Positions 45,068-52,191 of a DNA stretch of 64,000 bases are shown here, in pieces. Under the pieces are notes generated by a model, which worked only from the letters and a program-made list of their open reading frames with translations, had not been told where the DNA came from and made no database searches. Both the position numbers and the translations under genes were made by a program. How positions within the stretch are numbered: the stretch's first letter is position 1; the number at the start of each line of letters is the position of its first letter. Origin of the DNA: Sphingobium sp. YR768 (GTDB taxonomy: Bacteria; Pseudomonadota; Alphaproteobacteria; Sphingomonadales; Sphingomonadaceae); NCBI RefSeq assembly GCF_900111125.1, contig NZ_FOGE01000015.1, positions 1-64,000 on the forward strand, read 5' to 3'.

Positions 45068-45172
45068 TCAGGCGACCGGCACTACCGGCAGCGCCGCGCC
45101 GACGAACAGGCTGGCGAAGAAGACGGCGCCAACGAGGGCGAAGGCGGCGTTCTGGATCTTGGCGATGGTCAT
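45068..45172 (-). CDS. small membrane peptide, 34 aa, upstream of pspC
   Basis: Starts at the ATG at 45172 with GGGAG 8 nt upstream and ends TGA at 45068. Sequence MTIAKIQNAAFALVGAV continues as one transmembrane helix ending in PVA. Below usual length cut-offs, but the ribosome-binding site, sigma-54-type promoter and placement before pspC make it convincing. Role unknown; membrane association is inferred. Confidence 0.65.
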   Translation of the reverse strand: MTIAKIQNAAFALVGAVFFASLFVGAALPVVPVA

Positions 45173-45194
45173 GATGGATACTCCCTGATGTGGT

Positions 45195-45211
45195 GGCCGG
45201 ATCGTCCGGCC
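45195..45211 (-). promoter_or_regulatory. 5' leader hairpin of the 34-aa/pspC transcript
   Basis: GGCCGGA-TCG-TCCGGCC, perfect 7-bp arms and a 3-nt loop, between the predicted transcription start (about 45218) and the ribosome-binding site of the 34-aa gene. Confidence 0.45.
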
Positions 45212-45229
45212 TTGATGTCAGGCGACATA

Positions 45230-45245
45230 GCAGGGGGTGTGCCAA
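45230..45245 (-). promoter_or_regulatory. sigma-54-type promoter for the 34-aa/pspC operon
   Basis: Minus-strand TTGGCACACCCCCTGC: -24 box TTGGCAC, -12 box CTGC, with exact GG-N10-GC spacing. It is about 46 nt upstream of the 34-aa start, allowing for the initiation site. Enterobacterial psp promoters also use sigma-54 with PspF. Confidence 0.65.
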
Positions 45246-45362
45246 TTCCGATTAATGACGGAAATCTGCCGATTTTTACAGATGGCGCAAATGGTGGACG
45301 TAGAAAAAACTCCCGCTATTGGGGAAAAATACCGCAACTTGGTGAAAATGTCGGATGCGGCA

Positions 45363-45755
45363 ATGGCTGACGCGCTTCTGTTCGTCTATGGTACCCTGCG
45401 CGTCGGCTTTGACGGCCCGATGGCCCGGCGGTTGCAGGACGAAGCCCGTCATCTCGGCGCCGCGCGCATCCAGGGCAGCCTCTACCGCGTCGATCATTAT
45501 CCGGGTTTCGTACCGGGCGGCGCGGATTGGGTAACAGGTGACCTGTTCGCGCTCTCTGATACTGAGGCGACGCTCGCTTGGCTCGACGAGTATGAGGAAT
45601 GCGGTCCGGCCTTTCCCGCGCCGCAGGAATATCGCCGCGACCGGCTGACGGTCGAGGCGGCGGACGGCCCGGTGCGAGCCTGGTCCTATATTTATGTGCA
45701 GAGCGTCGACGGGCTGGAGCGGATCGCCGGTGGCGATTTCCTGGCGGTCGGCTAG
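45363..45755 (+). CDS. gamma-glutamylcyclotransferase-like (AIG2/GGCT) protein
   Basis: 130 residues. FVYGTLRVG is the substrate-loop motif and the catalytic Glu falls in WLDEYEECG. The family cyclises gamma-glutamylamines or gamma-glutamyl peptides. Start ATG at 45363 (MADALLFVYG) chosen; ATG at 45348 is possible. Confidence 0.83.
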   Translation: MADALLFVYGTLRVGFDGPMARRLQDEARHLGAARIQGSLYRVDHYPGFVPGGADWVTGDLFALSDTEATLAWLDEYEECGPAFPAPQEYRRDRLTVEAADGPVRAWSYIYVQSVDGLERIAGGDFLAVG

Positions 45756-45895
45756 CGATTCAGCCCCTTCCTGTCACATGGAGCGAAGCCGAAAGTCGCT
45801 CGTGCGACCATGCCCGACCTCGCCCTGGAATATCCTGTGTCAAATCGGGGGGGGCACCCAGTCTCCGTTCGCTCTCAGGCTGAACGAAGCTGGAT

Positions 45896-46639
45896 TTACC
45901 CCGCCTCCGCCAAAGCCTCCAGAGCAGCCTTGTCCGCCAGCCTTACGCCGCGCCGGCCGACCAGGTCGATCACGCCTTCGCGCTTCATTTCGGTCATCTG
46001 CCGCGACACGGTTTCGATGGTGATGCCCAGCACATCGGCGATCTGCTGGCGCGACAAGGGCAATTCGATCACCCCCTCCGCGTCGGCGCGCAGCCGCCGC
46101 CCCATGTCGAGCAGGAAGGTGGCGACCTTCTCCCGCGCGGTCTTGCGGCCCAGCAGCAGCATCCAGTCGCGCGTGCGATCCAGATCGTCCAGCGTCCGTT
46201 GCAACAGGCGATGCTGCAATTCGCCATGCCGCATCGCAAAGCCGTCAAAGGCGCCGCGCGGGAAGAGGCAGAGCCGCGCATCGGACAGCGCCGTCACGCT
46301 GTGCGGCGTGCGCGCGCCAAAGGGGCGGCCGATGAAATCAGACGCATAGACCACGCCGACAATCTGTTCGCGCCCATCGCCGGTGGAGGTGGCGAGCTTC
46401 AGCGTTCCTTCGATCACATTGGCGACGACGGTGCTGTCGTCGCCCTCCCACATCACCGTCTGCCCGGCATGCAGCGCTACCCGCCGCCCGATCCGGCTGA
46501 GCGCCTCCCGATCGGTGTCGGACAGGTCAGCGCAAATGGCATGGTCCCGCACGATGCAGCTATCGCAGGACTGCCCGCCGCAGGTGCGGGCCATCGGGGC
46601 GGCGCCGTCCTTTTGCGCCATGTCAAATCGCATATCCAT
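45896..46639 (-). CDS. fnrL: FNR-type Crp/Fnr family regulator
   Basis: 247 residues. N-terminal Cys25-x2-Cys28-x7-Cys36 plus a central Cys124 (DARLCLFPRG) match the [4Fe-4S] ligands of FnrL-type oxygen sensors. The recognition helix reads ITIETVSRQM, with E-x-V-S-R for TTGAT half-sites. Likely an anaerobic or low-oxygen activator. An extra Cys20 is present. Confidence 0.88.
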   Translation of the reverse strand: MDMRFDMAQKDGAAPMARTCGGQSCDSCIVRDHAICADLSDTDREALSRIGRRVALHAGQTVMWEGDDSTVVANVIEGTLKLATSTGDGREQIVGVVYASDFIGRPFGARTPHSVTALSDARLCLFPRGAFDGFAMRHGELQHRLLQRTLDDLDRTRDWMLLLGRKTAREKVATFLLDMGRRLRADAEGVIELPLSRQQIADVLGITIETVSRQMTEMKREGVIDLVGRRGVRLADKAALEALAEAG

Positions 46640-46823
46640 GACCGCTGCATGACGTTGGAGCAGGCGATGACCTATCCGTAAATATGCGTAGGTGCGGTGC
46701 GATCGGCGAAGACGGAATAGGACTATGGCCGCTTAACTTCGCACTTTTCCCGCAAGTTTCGACATTTCAGAACAAATGTAGGAAATTTTATTACGAACAA
46801 GGGCGTATGCAGAGGAAGCCTTG
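46640..46823. other. AT-rich intergenic region upstream of fnrL
   Basis: 184 bp of lower GC than its neighbours between fnrL and a weak small ORF; with that ORF discounted the gene-free stretch reaches 47114. It should hold the fnrL promoter. I see no FNR box in it, so autoregulation is not supported. Confidence 0.4.
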
Positions 46824-47012
46824 TTAGAAAAGGCAGCGGGAATAGGACAGTTGCAGCTCCGGCGCCCTGTCGACATAGGCGAGCAGCGAAGCCGGGACGA
46901 GCAGGGCAAAATATAGCAACCAGCTTGCTATCAGCCAATGCCGCGCCGACGGCTCAGAGGTTGCACCCACCATATCCCAACTATCCGTGATCCGTCCGAT
47001 GTCTGCAATCAT
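46824..47012 (-). CDS. possible small membrane protein, 62 aa
   Basis: Begins MIADIGRITDSWD at 47012, with AAAGG 3 nt upstream. One hydrophobic helix (about residues 26-46, HWLIASWLLYFALLVPASLL) suggests a real membrane peptide. No homologue recognised; it would share a divergent promoter with ppk2. Confidence 0.35.
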   Translation of the reverse strand: MIADIGRITDSWDMVGATSEPSARHWLIASWLLYFALLVPASLLAYVDRAPELQLSYSRCLF

Positions 47013-47114
47013 GATCCTTTCGATCATCTCCTCGTCGCGCCAGCGCAGGTTGAATATGCCAGGATCATGATCGATTATGGCCTGATCATACCCCTTGCAT
47101 CGGAGCGTCCTGAC

Positions 47115-47897
47115 ATGACCATCGACCTTGCCGACTATGAACAGGGCGCGAAATACAAGGGCGATTATGAGGCGGACCTTGCCGCCCTCCAGCATCGCCT
47201 CGCCAAGATTCAGGTCGCCCACATCCTCCACGGCCGGCGCAGCGTCATCCTGCTGGAGGGCTGGGATGCGGCGGGGAAGGGCGGCATCATCAAGCGACTG
47301 AGCGCCGACTGGGACCCGCGTTACTATCAGGTCCATCCCATATCCGCGCCGACGCAGGAGGAGCGCGACCATCATTTCCTCTGGCGTTTCTGGACCCGTT
47401 TGCCCGCCAGCCGCAACATCGCCATCTTCGACCGTAGCTGGTATGGCCGCGTGCTGGTGGAGCGGGTCGAGGGCTTTTGCAGCAAGGCCGACTGGAAGCG
47501 CGGCTATGAGGAAATCAACGCTTTCGAAGCGCAACTGGCGCAGGCGGGCACCAATTTCGTGAAGCTGTTCGTCCACATCACCCAGAAGGTGCAGGACGAA
47601 CAACTCGCCCAGCGGCTCGACACGCCGTGGAAGCGATGGAAGACCGGCGCTGACGATTATCGCAACCGCGCCCGTCGCGACGATTATCTCGACGCCATGC
47701 ACGCCATGTTCAAGAAGACCGACAGCAAGGTCGCGCCCTGGCAGGTGATCGACAACAACAACCGCAAGGCCGGCCGGATCGCCGCGCTGACCTATGTCGC
47801 CGATCGGCTGGAGGCGCTGGTGCCGATGGATTTCCCCGAAGCCGATCCGGCCGTCGTCAGTCTGGCGCGGGAGGCGTTCGGATATAAATCGAGGTAA
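47115..47897 (+). CDS. ppk2: polyphosphate kinase 2 family protein
   Basis: 260 residues. Walker A GWDAAGKGG, the lid with RFWTRLP and Walker B IFDRSWYGRVLVERVEGF are intact. PPK2 enzymes phosphorylate nucleoside mono- or diphosphates with polyphosphate. Start ATG at 47115 (MTIDLADYEQ) with GGAG upstream; a longer frame upstream has no domain. Confidence 0.9.
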   Translation: MTIDLADYEQGAKYKGDYEADLAALQHRLAKIQVAHILHGRRSVILLEGWDAAGKGGIIKRLSADWDPRYYQVHPISAPTQEERDHHFLWRFWTRLPASRNIAIFDRSWYGRVLVERVEGFCSKADWKRGYEEINAFEAQLAQAGTNFVKLFVHITQKVQDEQLAQRLDTPWKRWKTGADDYRNRARRDDYLDAMHAMFKKTDSKVAPWQVIDNNNRKAGRIAALTYVADRLEALVPMDFPEADPAVVSLAREAFGYKSR

Positions 47898-47969
47898 ATC
47901 AGTTACTTGTCATAAAAGTGTCACGAAATTCTAACGCGGCATTTACCATTGCGGCGCTAATCCGGGGTT

Positions 47970-49274
47970 ATGTCCCCACGCCGTTCCGTCCTGTCCGCTA
48001 TGTCCGATCGTCCTCCGGCCGACCGCTCGCCCGTCGTGCGGCTTGGTCAGCCGCTCAGCGAGGCGGTCGACTGGTTTCAGCGCGATTCGGCGCTACGCCT
48101 GCTGCCGGTGCTGGATGCGGTCGATCGCCCCGTCGGCGCCATCTACGAACGCGACATGCGCCGCATCCTGTTCAACCCCTTCGGCCATGCGCTGCTCCGC
48201 AATCCCAGCTTCGGCGGGCGGCTGGACGATCATGTCCGGCCCTGCGCCCATGTCGATCAGGCGACCGACATAGAGGTGCTGGTCGACCTATTCGCCGGGC
48301 AGGGGGCGGGCTGTGAAGGGCTGATCGTCACCGCAGATGGCCGCTATGCGGGGGTGCTGGGCGGCACGTTACTGCTGCGCCTCACGGCCGAGCGGGATGC
48401 GCACGTGGCGCTGGCGCGGGCCGAACGGGCCGATCGTATCACCCGCCAGAGCGCCGATTTCCGGCAGGACATTGCCAGCATGATCACCGACATGGCCACC
48501 ATGGCCGATCGGCTCGCGAGCCTTGCCAGCCAGTCGGCCGAGCGGGCCGCCGGCGACAGCGCCGATTCCGTCGCCATGGCCGTCGCCGCCGCCCAGACCG
48601 CCGAACGGCTGGCGCAACTCGCGGCCGGGGGCGTGGACCTCAGCCAGCTTTTCCAGTCGATGGAGGCCGAAGCGCAGGATGCTGGCGCCACCATCGCCGA
48701 AGCCGCCGCCCACAGCCGGTCCGGCATGCTGCGCAGCGACGCGCTGCGGGTCGAGGCGGACGGTATCGGAGAAGTCGTCGCCCTGATCGATGACATCGCC
48801 CGCGCCACCGCCATGCTCGCGCTCAACGCGGGAATAGAGGCGGCGCGCGCCGGCGAAGCCGGGCGGGGCTTCGCTGTGGTCGCCCGCGAAGTCCAGTCGC
48901 TCGCCCAGCAAACGCGGGAAGCCGCCGCCGGTATAGCCGGTCGGATCGACCATATCCGCGCCACCATCGCCGACGTCGCATCCGGCCATGCGCATATGGA
49001 CGCCACCATGATCCGCGCCGATCGCCTGTCCGCTGCCGTGTTCGAAGCGGTCGCCCGGCAAAGCGCCTTCAGCCGCGCCATTGCCGACAGCGTGGCGGAG
49101 GCCGGTGCCTCCAGCGCCCATATCCGCGCCGGCGCCCGCCAGATCAGCGACAATGCGCAGGCGAGCGTCCTGGCCGCACGTGGCATGCGCGACATGGCGG
49201 ACCGGCTGGCAGACGAAGCCCACCGTCTGGAACAGCGCGCCGGCGGCTTCATCGCGGCCATGCACGCCGCCTGA
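47970..49274 (+). CDS. soluble methyl-accepting chemotaxis protein with CBS-like N-terminus
   Basis: 434 residues, no transmembrane segment. Residues 20-130 resemble CBS-type sensing modules ([22 protein letters not shown]). The rest is a long coiled coil with the chemoreceptor tip [23 protein letters not shown] at about 285-307, which contacts CheA/CheW. A cytoplasmic receptor for an internal, perhaps nucleotide, signal is inferred. No other che gene lies in the window. Confidence 0.82.
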   Translation: MSPRRSVLSAMSDRPPADRSPVVRLGQPLSEAVDWFQRDSALRLLPVLDAVDRPVGAIYERDMRRILFNPFGHALLRNPSFGGRLDDHVRPCAHVDQATDIEVLVDLFAGQGAGCEGLIVTADGRYAGVLGGTLLLRLTAERDAHVALARAERADRITRQSADFRQDIASMITDMATMADRLASLASQSAERAAGDSADSVAMAVAAAQTAERLAQLAAGGVDLSQLFQSMEAEAQDAGATIAEAAAHSRSGMLRSDALRVEADGIGEVVALIDDIARATAMLALNAGIEAARAGEAGRGFAVVAREVQSLAQQTREAAAGIAGRIDHIRATIADVASGHAHMDATMIRADRLSAAVFEAVARQSAFSRAIADSVAEAGASSAHIRAGARQISDNAQASVLAARGMRDMADRLADEAHRLEQRAGGFIAAMHAA

Positions 49275-49351
49275 AGCCCTCGGCCAGAATCTCCGCTGGC
49301 GCGCGCGTCGGAAAGCGCTAGCATGGTCGCCCATAAAAAGGAGAGGACGCC

Positions 49352-49537
49352 ATGCTCGTGATGTTCGTCGGCACCGATCGCACCCAGACTGCGGTCAACC
49401 CTGCGCAAGTCACCTTCGTCACACAGGTCAGCGACGGTACCCGCATCCGCTTTGGCGAGGGACGCAGCGTCACCGTGACCGAACCGATCGCCGCCGTGCT
49501 GGAAGGCCTCAATCAGGCCCTCCGCCCGCACGAATAA
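49352..49537 (+). CDS. hypothetical protein, 61 aa
   Basis: ATG behind AAAAGGAGAGGACGCC, a strong ribosome-binding site. A small beta-rich protein (MLVMFVGTDRTQTAVNP). No family recognised; convergent with the lactamase gene. Confidence 0.65.
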   Translation: MLVMFVGTDRTQTAVNPAQVTFVTQVSDGTRIRFGEGRSVTVTEPIAAVLEGLNQALRPHE

Positions 49538-49597
49538 AGCGCCCTCCGTTCGGTTCGAGCCTGTTGAGAACCCGACGCGCGAACCGACCGGATCGCG

Positions 49598-50482
49598 TCA
49601 CTCCGCCAGCTTCTTCCCAAGCGCTGCCTCTGCCCGCTCGGCGTAGCGGCGGCAGGCGCCGGGATCGATGAAGGGATTGGGCGTGCGCGCCTTCATCAGG
49701 CGCGCCACCCGCCCGGCATCGCCATCCAGCGGATGCGACGCGATCAGCATGTCGCATCGCATCGCCTTCACCCGCGCGAAACTCCCGCGAAACGCATCGA
49801 CGAAACGCCGGTGCCCGGGGTTGGCAAAGCGCCAGCCTTCCACCGCGATCGGGTTGAGACTGGCGGCGAACACGATCGTCCGGCAATCCTTCCCCTCACA
49901 GCTTTTCCAGCTCCAGCTCATGCTACCCAGCGTATGGCCCGGCGTCGCATGGGCGGTGATGGCCGTATCGCCCAGCTTTATCACCTCGCCATCGCGCGCC
50001 ACGCGCAGTTTCGTGACAGCCGGAAAGCGCTCCAGCCAGGCTGCCTGCGGATCGTCCGGATCGCCACCACCCTGCCGCAGCACGGCAGCAGCCGGTCCAC
50101 TGGCCACCACGCTCGCGCCACTATCCCGCGCCAGCGCAGCGATCCCCCCGGCATGGTCGAAATGCGGCTCCGTGCTCAGGATCAGCTTCACCTGCCTGAC
50201 CGAAAAGCCCAGCTTGCGCATCTTCGCCTCGATATCCCCCACCGCCTGCGGCACCGCCCCGTCGATCAGGATCAGCCCCGCGCTGGTGCGAATCAGCGCG
50301 ACATTCAGCCCGCCAAAGCCGATCAGATAGGTCCGGCCATGCAGTCGCACCGGCGGTTGCGGCGCCAGCCAGCGCTTTGCCGATTCCGGCGCAATCGGCC
50401 GGGTCAGCATATCGTCCGCCTTGCCGGCCCCCATCGCCATAAACCCAGACAGACTAATAGCCGCTATCGCCCAATTCCGCAT
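49598..50482 (-). CDS. subclass B3 metallo-beta-lactamase, B3-E-like variant
   Basis: 294 residues with a signal peptide (1-22). The metal site reads Glu105-x-His107-x-Asp109-His110 (TEPHFDHAGG), with His183 in TPGHTLGSMSW and His250 in ASHPLDGD. In ordinary B3 enzymes the first ligand (standard position 116) is His; Glu here is the B3-E pattern reported for SIE-1 of Sphingobium indicum. Lies divergent from an AmpR homologue. Actual beta-lactam hydrolysis is not proven by sequence. Confidence 0.88.
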   Translation of the reverse strand: MRNWAIAAISLSGFMAMGAGKADDMLTRPIAPESAKRWLAPQPPVRLHGRTYLIGFGGLNVALIRTSAGLILIDGAVPQAVGDIEAKMRKLGFSVRQVKLILSTEPHFDHAGGIAALARDSGASVVASGPAAAVLRQGGGDPDDPQAAWLERFPAVTKLRVARDGEVIKLGDTAITAHATPGHTLGSMSWSWKSCEGKDCRTIVFAASLNPIAVEGWRFANPGHRRFVDAFRGSFARVKAMRCDMLIASHPLDGDAGRVARLMKARTPNPFIDPGACRRYAERAEAALGKKLAE

Positions 50483-50484
50483 GC

Positions 50485-50514
50485 TCTCGCCTCCATTCCC
50501 TTGTGAAGGCGAGA
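50485..50514. promoter_or_regulatory. inverted repeat in the bla/ampR intergenic region
   Basis: TCTCGCCT (50485-50492) and AGGCGAGA (50507-50514), perfect 8-bp arms with a 14-bp spacer, starting 3 bp from the lactamase ATG. It could be an operator or leader hairpin. The whole 107-bp spacer must hold both divergent promoters and the AmpR site, which I cannot place. Confidence 0.4.
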
Positions 50515-50589
50515 TTGCCGCCTGCCATCGCCCGCGACAAAGCATCATTTCTCGACAGAGCCATGAGGTCAGCTTATGCCTTCTGCCCC

Positions 50590-51462
50590 ATGGACCGCGC
50601 CCAGCTCCCGCTCAACGCCCTGCGCGCCTTCGAGGCGGCGGCCCGCCATCTCAACTTCACCAAAGCAGCGATCGAACTCTGCGTCAGTCAGGGCGCCGTC
50701 AGCCAGCAGGTCGCCCAACTGGAGGCGCGGCTCGGCGCACCGCTCTTCCGCCGCCTGCCGCGCGGGCTGATGCTGACGGATGAGGGGCGCGCCTTGCTAC
50801 CGGTCATGGGCGACGCGCTCGATCGGATCGGGGCGATGCTCGGCCGGATCGAGGGCGGCCGCCCCCGCGAAATCCTGAACCTCGGTGTCGTCGGCACCTT
50901 CGCGGGTGGCTGGCTGCTCGACCGGCTTGACGATTTCGCCCGCGCCTGCCCGCATGTCGATCTGCGCGTCATGACCAATAATAATCGCGTCGATCTGGCG
51001 GGGGAGGGGCTGGACCTCGCCATCCGCTTTGGCGACGGCGCCTGGCACGGCACCCATGCCGACCCGATCCTGCGCGCGCCACTCGCCCCGCTCTGCACAT
51101 CGGACTTGGCGGCGCGCCTGCCCGATCCCGCCGCACTCGCCCGCGAAACCCTGCTGCGCTCCTATCGCGCCGACGAATGGCCCCGCTGGTTCGCCGCCGC
51201 CGGTGCGCCATGCCCACCCCTGCGCGGGCCACTGTTCGATAGCTCGATCCTGATGGTGCAGGCGGCCTTACGCGGCCTCGGCGTCGCACTCGCGCCGCCT
51301 GCCTTGTTCGACCATGAACTGCGCACCGGCCAGCTGGTCCAGCCCTTCGCCGTCTCGGTCGACCTGGGCGGCTACTGGCTCACCCGCCTCATGTCCCGCC
51401 CCGACAGTCCGGCCATGGCGGACTTCCGGGCATGGCTGCGCGCAGCGGCTCAGGCCGGATAG
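50590..51462 (+). CDS. ampR: AmpR-like LysR family regulator
   Basis: 290 residues. The helix-turn-helix region LNALRAFEAAARHLNFTKAAIELCVSQGAVSQQV and the effector domain, with TNNNRVDLAGEGLDLAIRFGDGAWHGTHADP and LLRSYRADEWPRWFAAAG, follow the AmpR of Citrobacter almost phrase for phrase. AmpR senses muropeptides and controls divergent lactamase genes; the layout here is the same. Start ATG at 50590. Confidence 0.9.
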   Translation: MDRAQLPLNALRAFEAAARHLNFTKAAIELCVSQGAVSQQVAQLEARLGAPLFRRLPRGLMLTDEGRALLPVMGDALDRIGAMLGRIEGGRPREILNLGVVGTFAGGWLLDRLDDFARACPHVDLRVMTNNNRVDLAGEGLDLAIRFGDGAWHGTHADPILRAPLAPLCTSDLAARLPDPAALARETLLRSYRADEWPRWFAAAGAPCPPLRGPLFDSSILMVQAALRGLGVALAPPALFDHELRTGQLVQPFAVSVDLGGYWLTRLMSRPDSPAMADFRAWLRAAAQAG

Positions 51463-51935
51463 GCGATGTCCATCACTTCATATTCCTTCTCGCCCGCCGG
51501 CAGCCGGACGCGGCGCAGATCGCCCACCGCCGCGCCGCGCAGGGCACGGGCCATGGGCGATCCCCAGCCGATCCGGCCAGCATCCACATCCGTCTCGTCA
51601 TTGCCCACGATCGTCACGGTGCGGTGGTTGTCATCCTCGTCGGCGATGGTGACGGTGGCGCCGAAATAGACCTTGTCCTTGTCGGGCTGCTGCCGGGGAT
51701 CGACGACCTTGGCGTCCTTCATCTTCTTCGACAGGCGCTTCAATTGCCCGTCAATCTCGCGCATCCGCTTGCGCCCATAGAGATAGTCGCCATTCTCGCT
51801 GCGATCGCCATTACCCGCCGCCCAACTCACCACCTCGACGATCGCCGGCCGCTCCACGCCCAGCAACTGGTCATATTCGGCTCGCAGCTTCGCGAACCCT
51901 TCGGGGGAGATATAATTGGGATAGGGCGTGGTCAT
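51450..51935 (-). CDS. greB: transcription elongation factor GreB
   Basis: 161 residues: an N-terminal coiled coil with DRSENGDYLYGRKRMREID at its tip (acidic residues for RNA cleavage) and a C-terminal FKBP-like domain. The GreB-type start reads YISPEGFAKLRAEYDQLL. Overlaps the 3' end of ampR by 13 bp, tail to tail. Confidence 0.92.
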   Translation of the reverse strand: MTTPYPNYISPEGFAKLRAEYDQLLGVERPAIVEVVSWAAGNGDRSENGDYLYGRKRMREIDGQLKRLSKKMKDAKVVDPRQQPDKDKVYFGATVTIADEDDNHRTVTIVGNDETDVDAGRIGWGSPMARALRGAAVGDLRRVRLPAGEKEYEVMDIAYPA

Positions 51936-51977
51936 GCCGCTGCCTTATCCTGTGACGGGCATGTTGCGCAATTTGGT

Positions 51978-52185
51978 TCGCGCAGAGGCGCAGAGGACGC
52001 TGAGCTATACTATGTTCACGCGGAGGCGCGGAGGCGTGGAGATTTTCTGAAGCGGCCTGCGGCCGAAAGCCAGCCGCGTAGCGGCCCTCAAATCTCTCTG
52101 CGCCCTCTGCGCCTCTGCGCGCAAAGAAATCATCAGGACCAGCCTGCTGGCCAATCCCCTCCGCGTCTTCGCGCCTCCGCGTGAA
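51978..52185. repeat. interleaved inverted repeats between greB and slt
   Basis: Two arm pairs alternate. Pair A is TTCGCGCAGAGGCGCAGAGG (51978) with CTCTGCGCCTCTGCGCGCAA (ends 52124). Pair B is TTCACGCGGAGGCGCGGAGG (52015) with CGCGCCTCCGCGTGAA (ends 52185). Order A-B-A'-B' cannot fold as one simple nested hairpin. The centre contains GCGGCCTGCGGCC and related GC-rich pieces. No gene seen. Confidence 0.8.
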
Positions 52186-52191
52186 CCAGAA

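Noticed and set aside
45756..45895. Possible repeat or gene between the GGCT-like gene and fnrL
   Set aside because: Fragments such as GGAGCGAAGCCGAAAG and CTGAACGAAG recall dispersed repeats, but no clear arms pair, and the gap is only 140 bp.
46723..46938. 71-aa minus-strand frame in the fnrL-ppk2 gap
   Set aside because: Composition is unlike neighbours and no start signal is present; overlaps a more plausible small frame.
48344..49531. 395-aa minus-strand frame across the chemoreceptor
   Set aside because: Low-complexity Ala/Ser antisense of a coiled-coil gene; no real domain.
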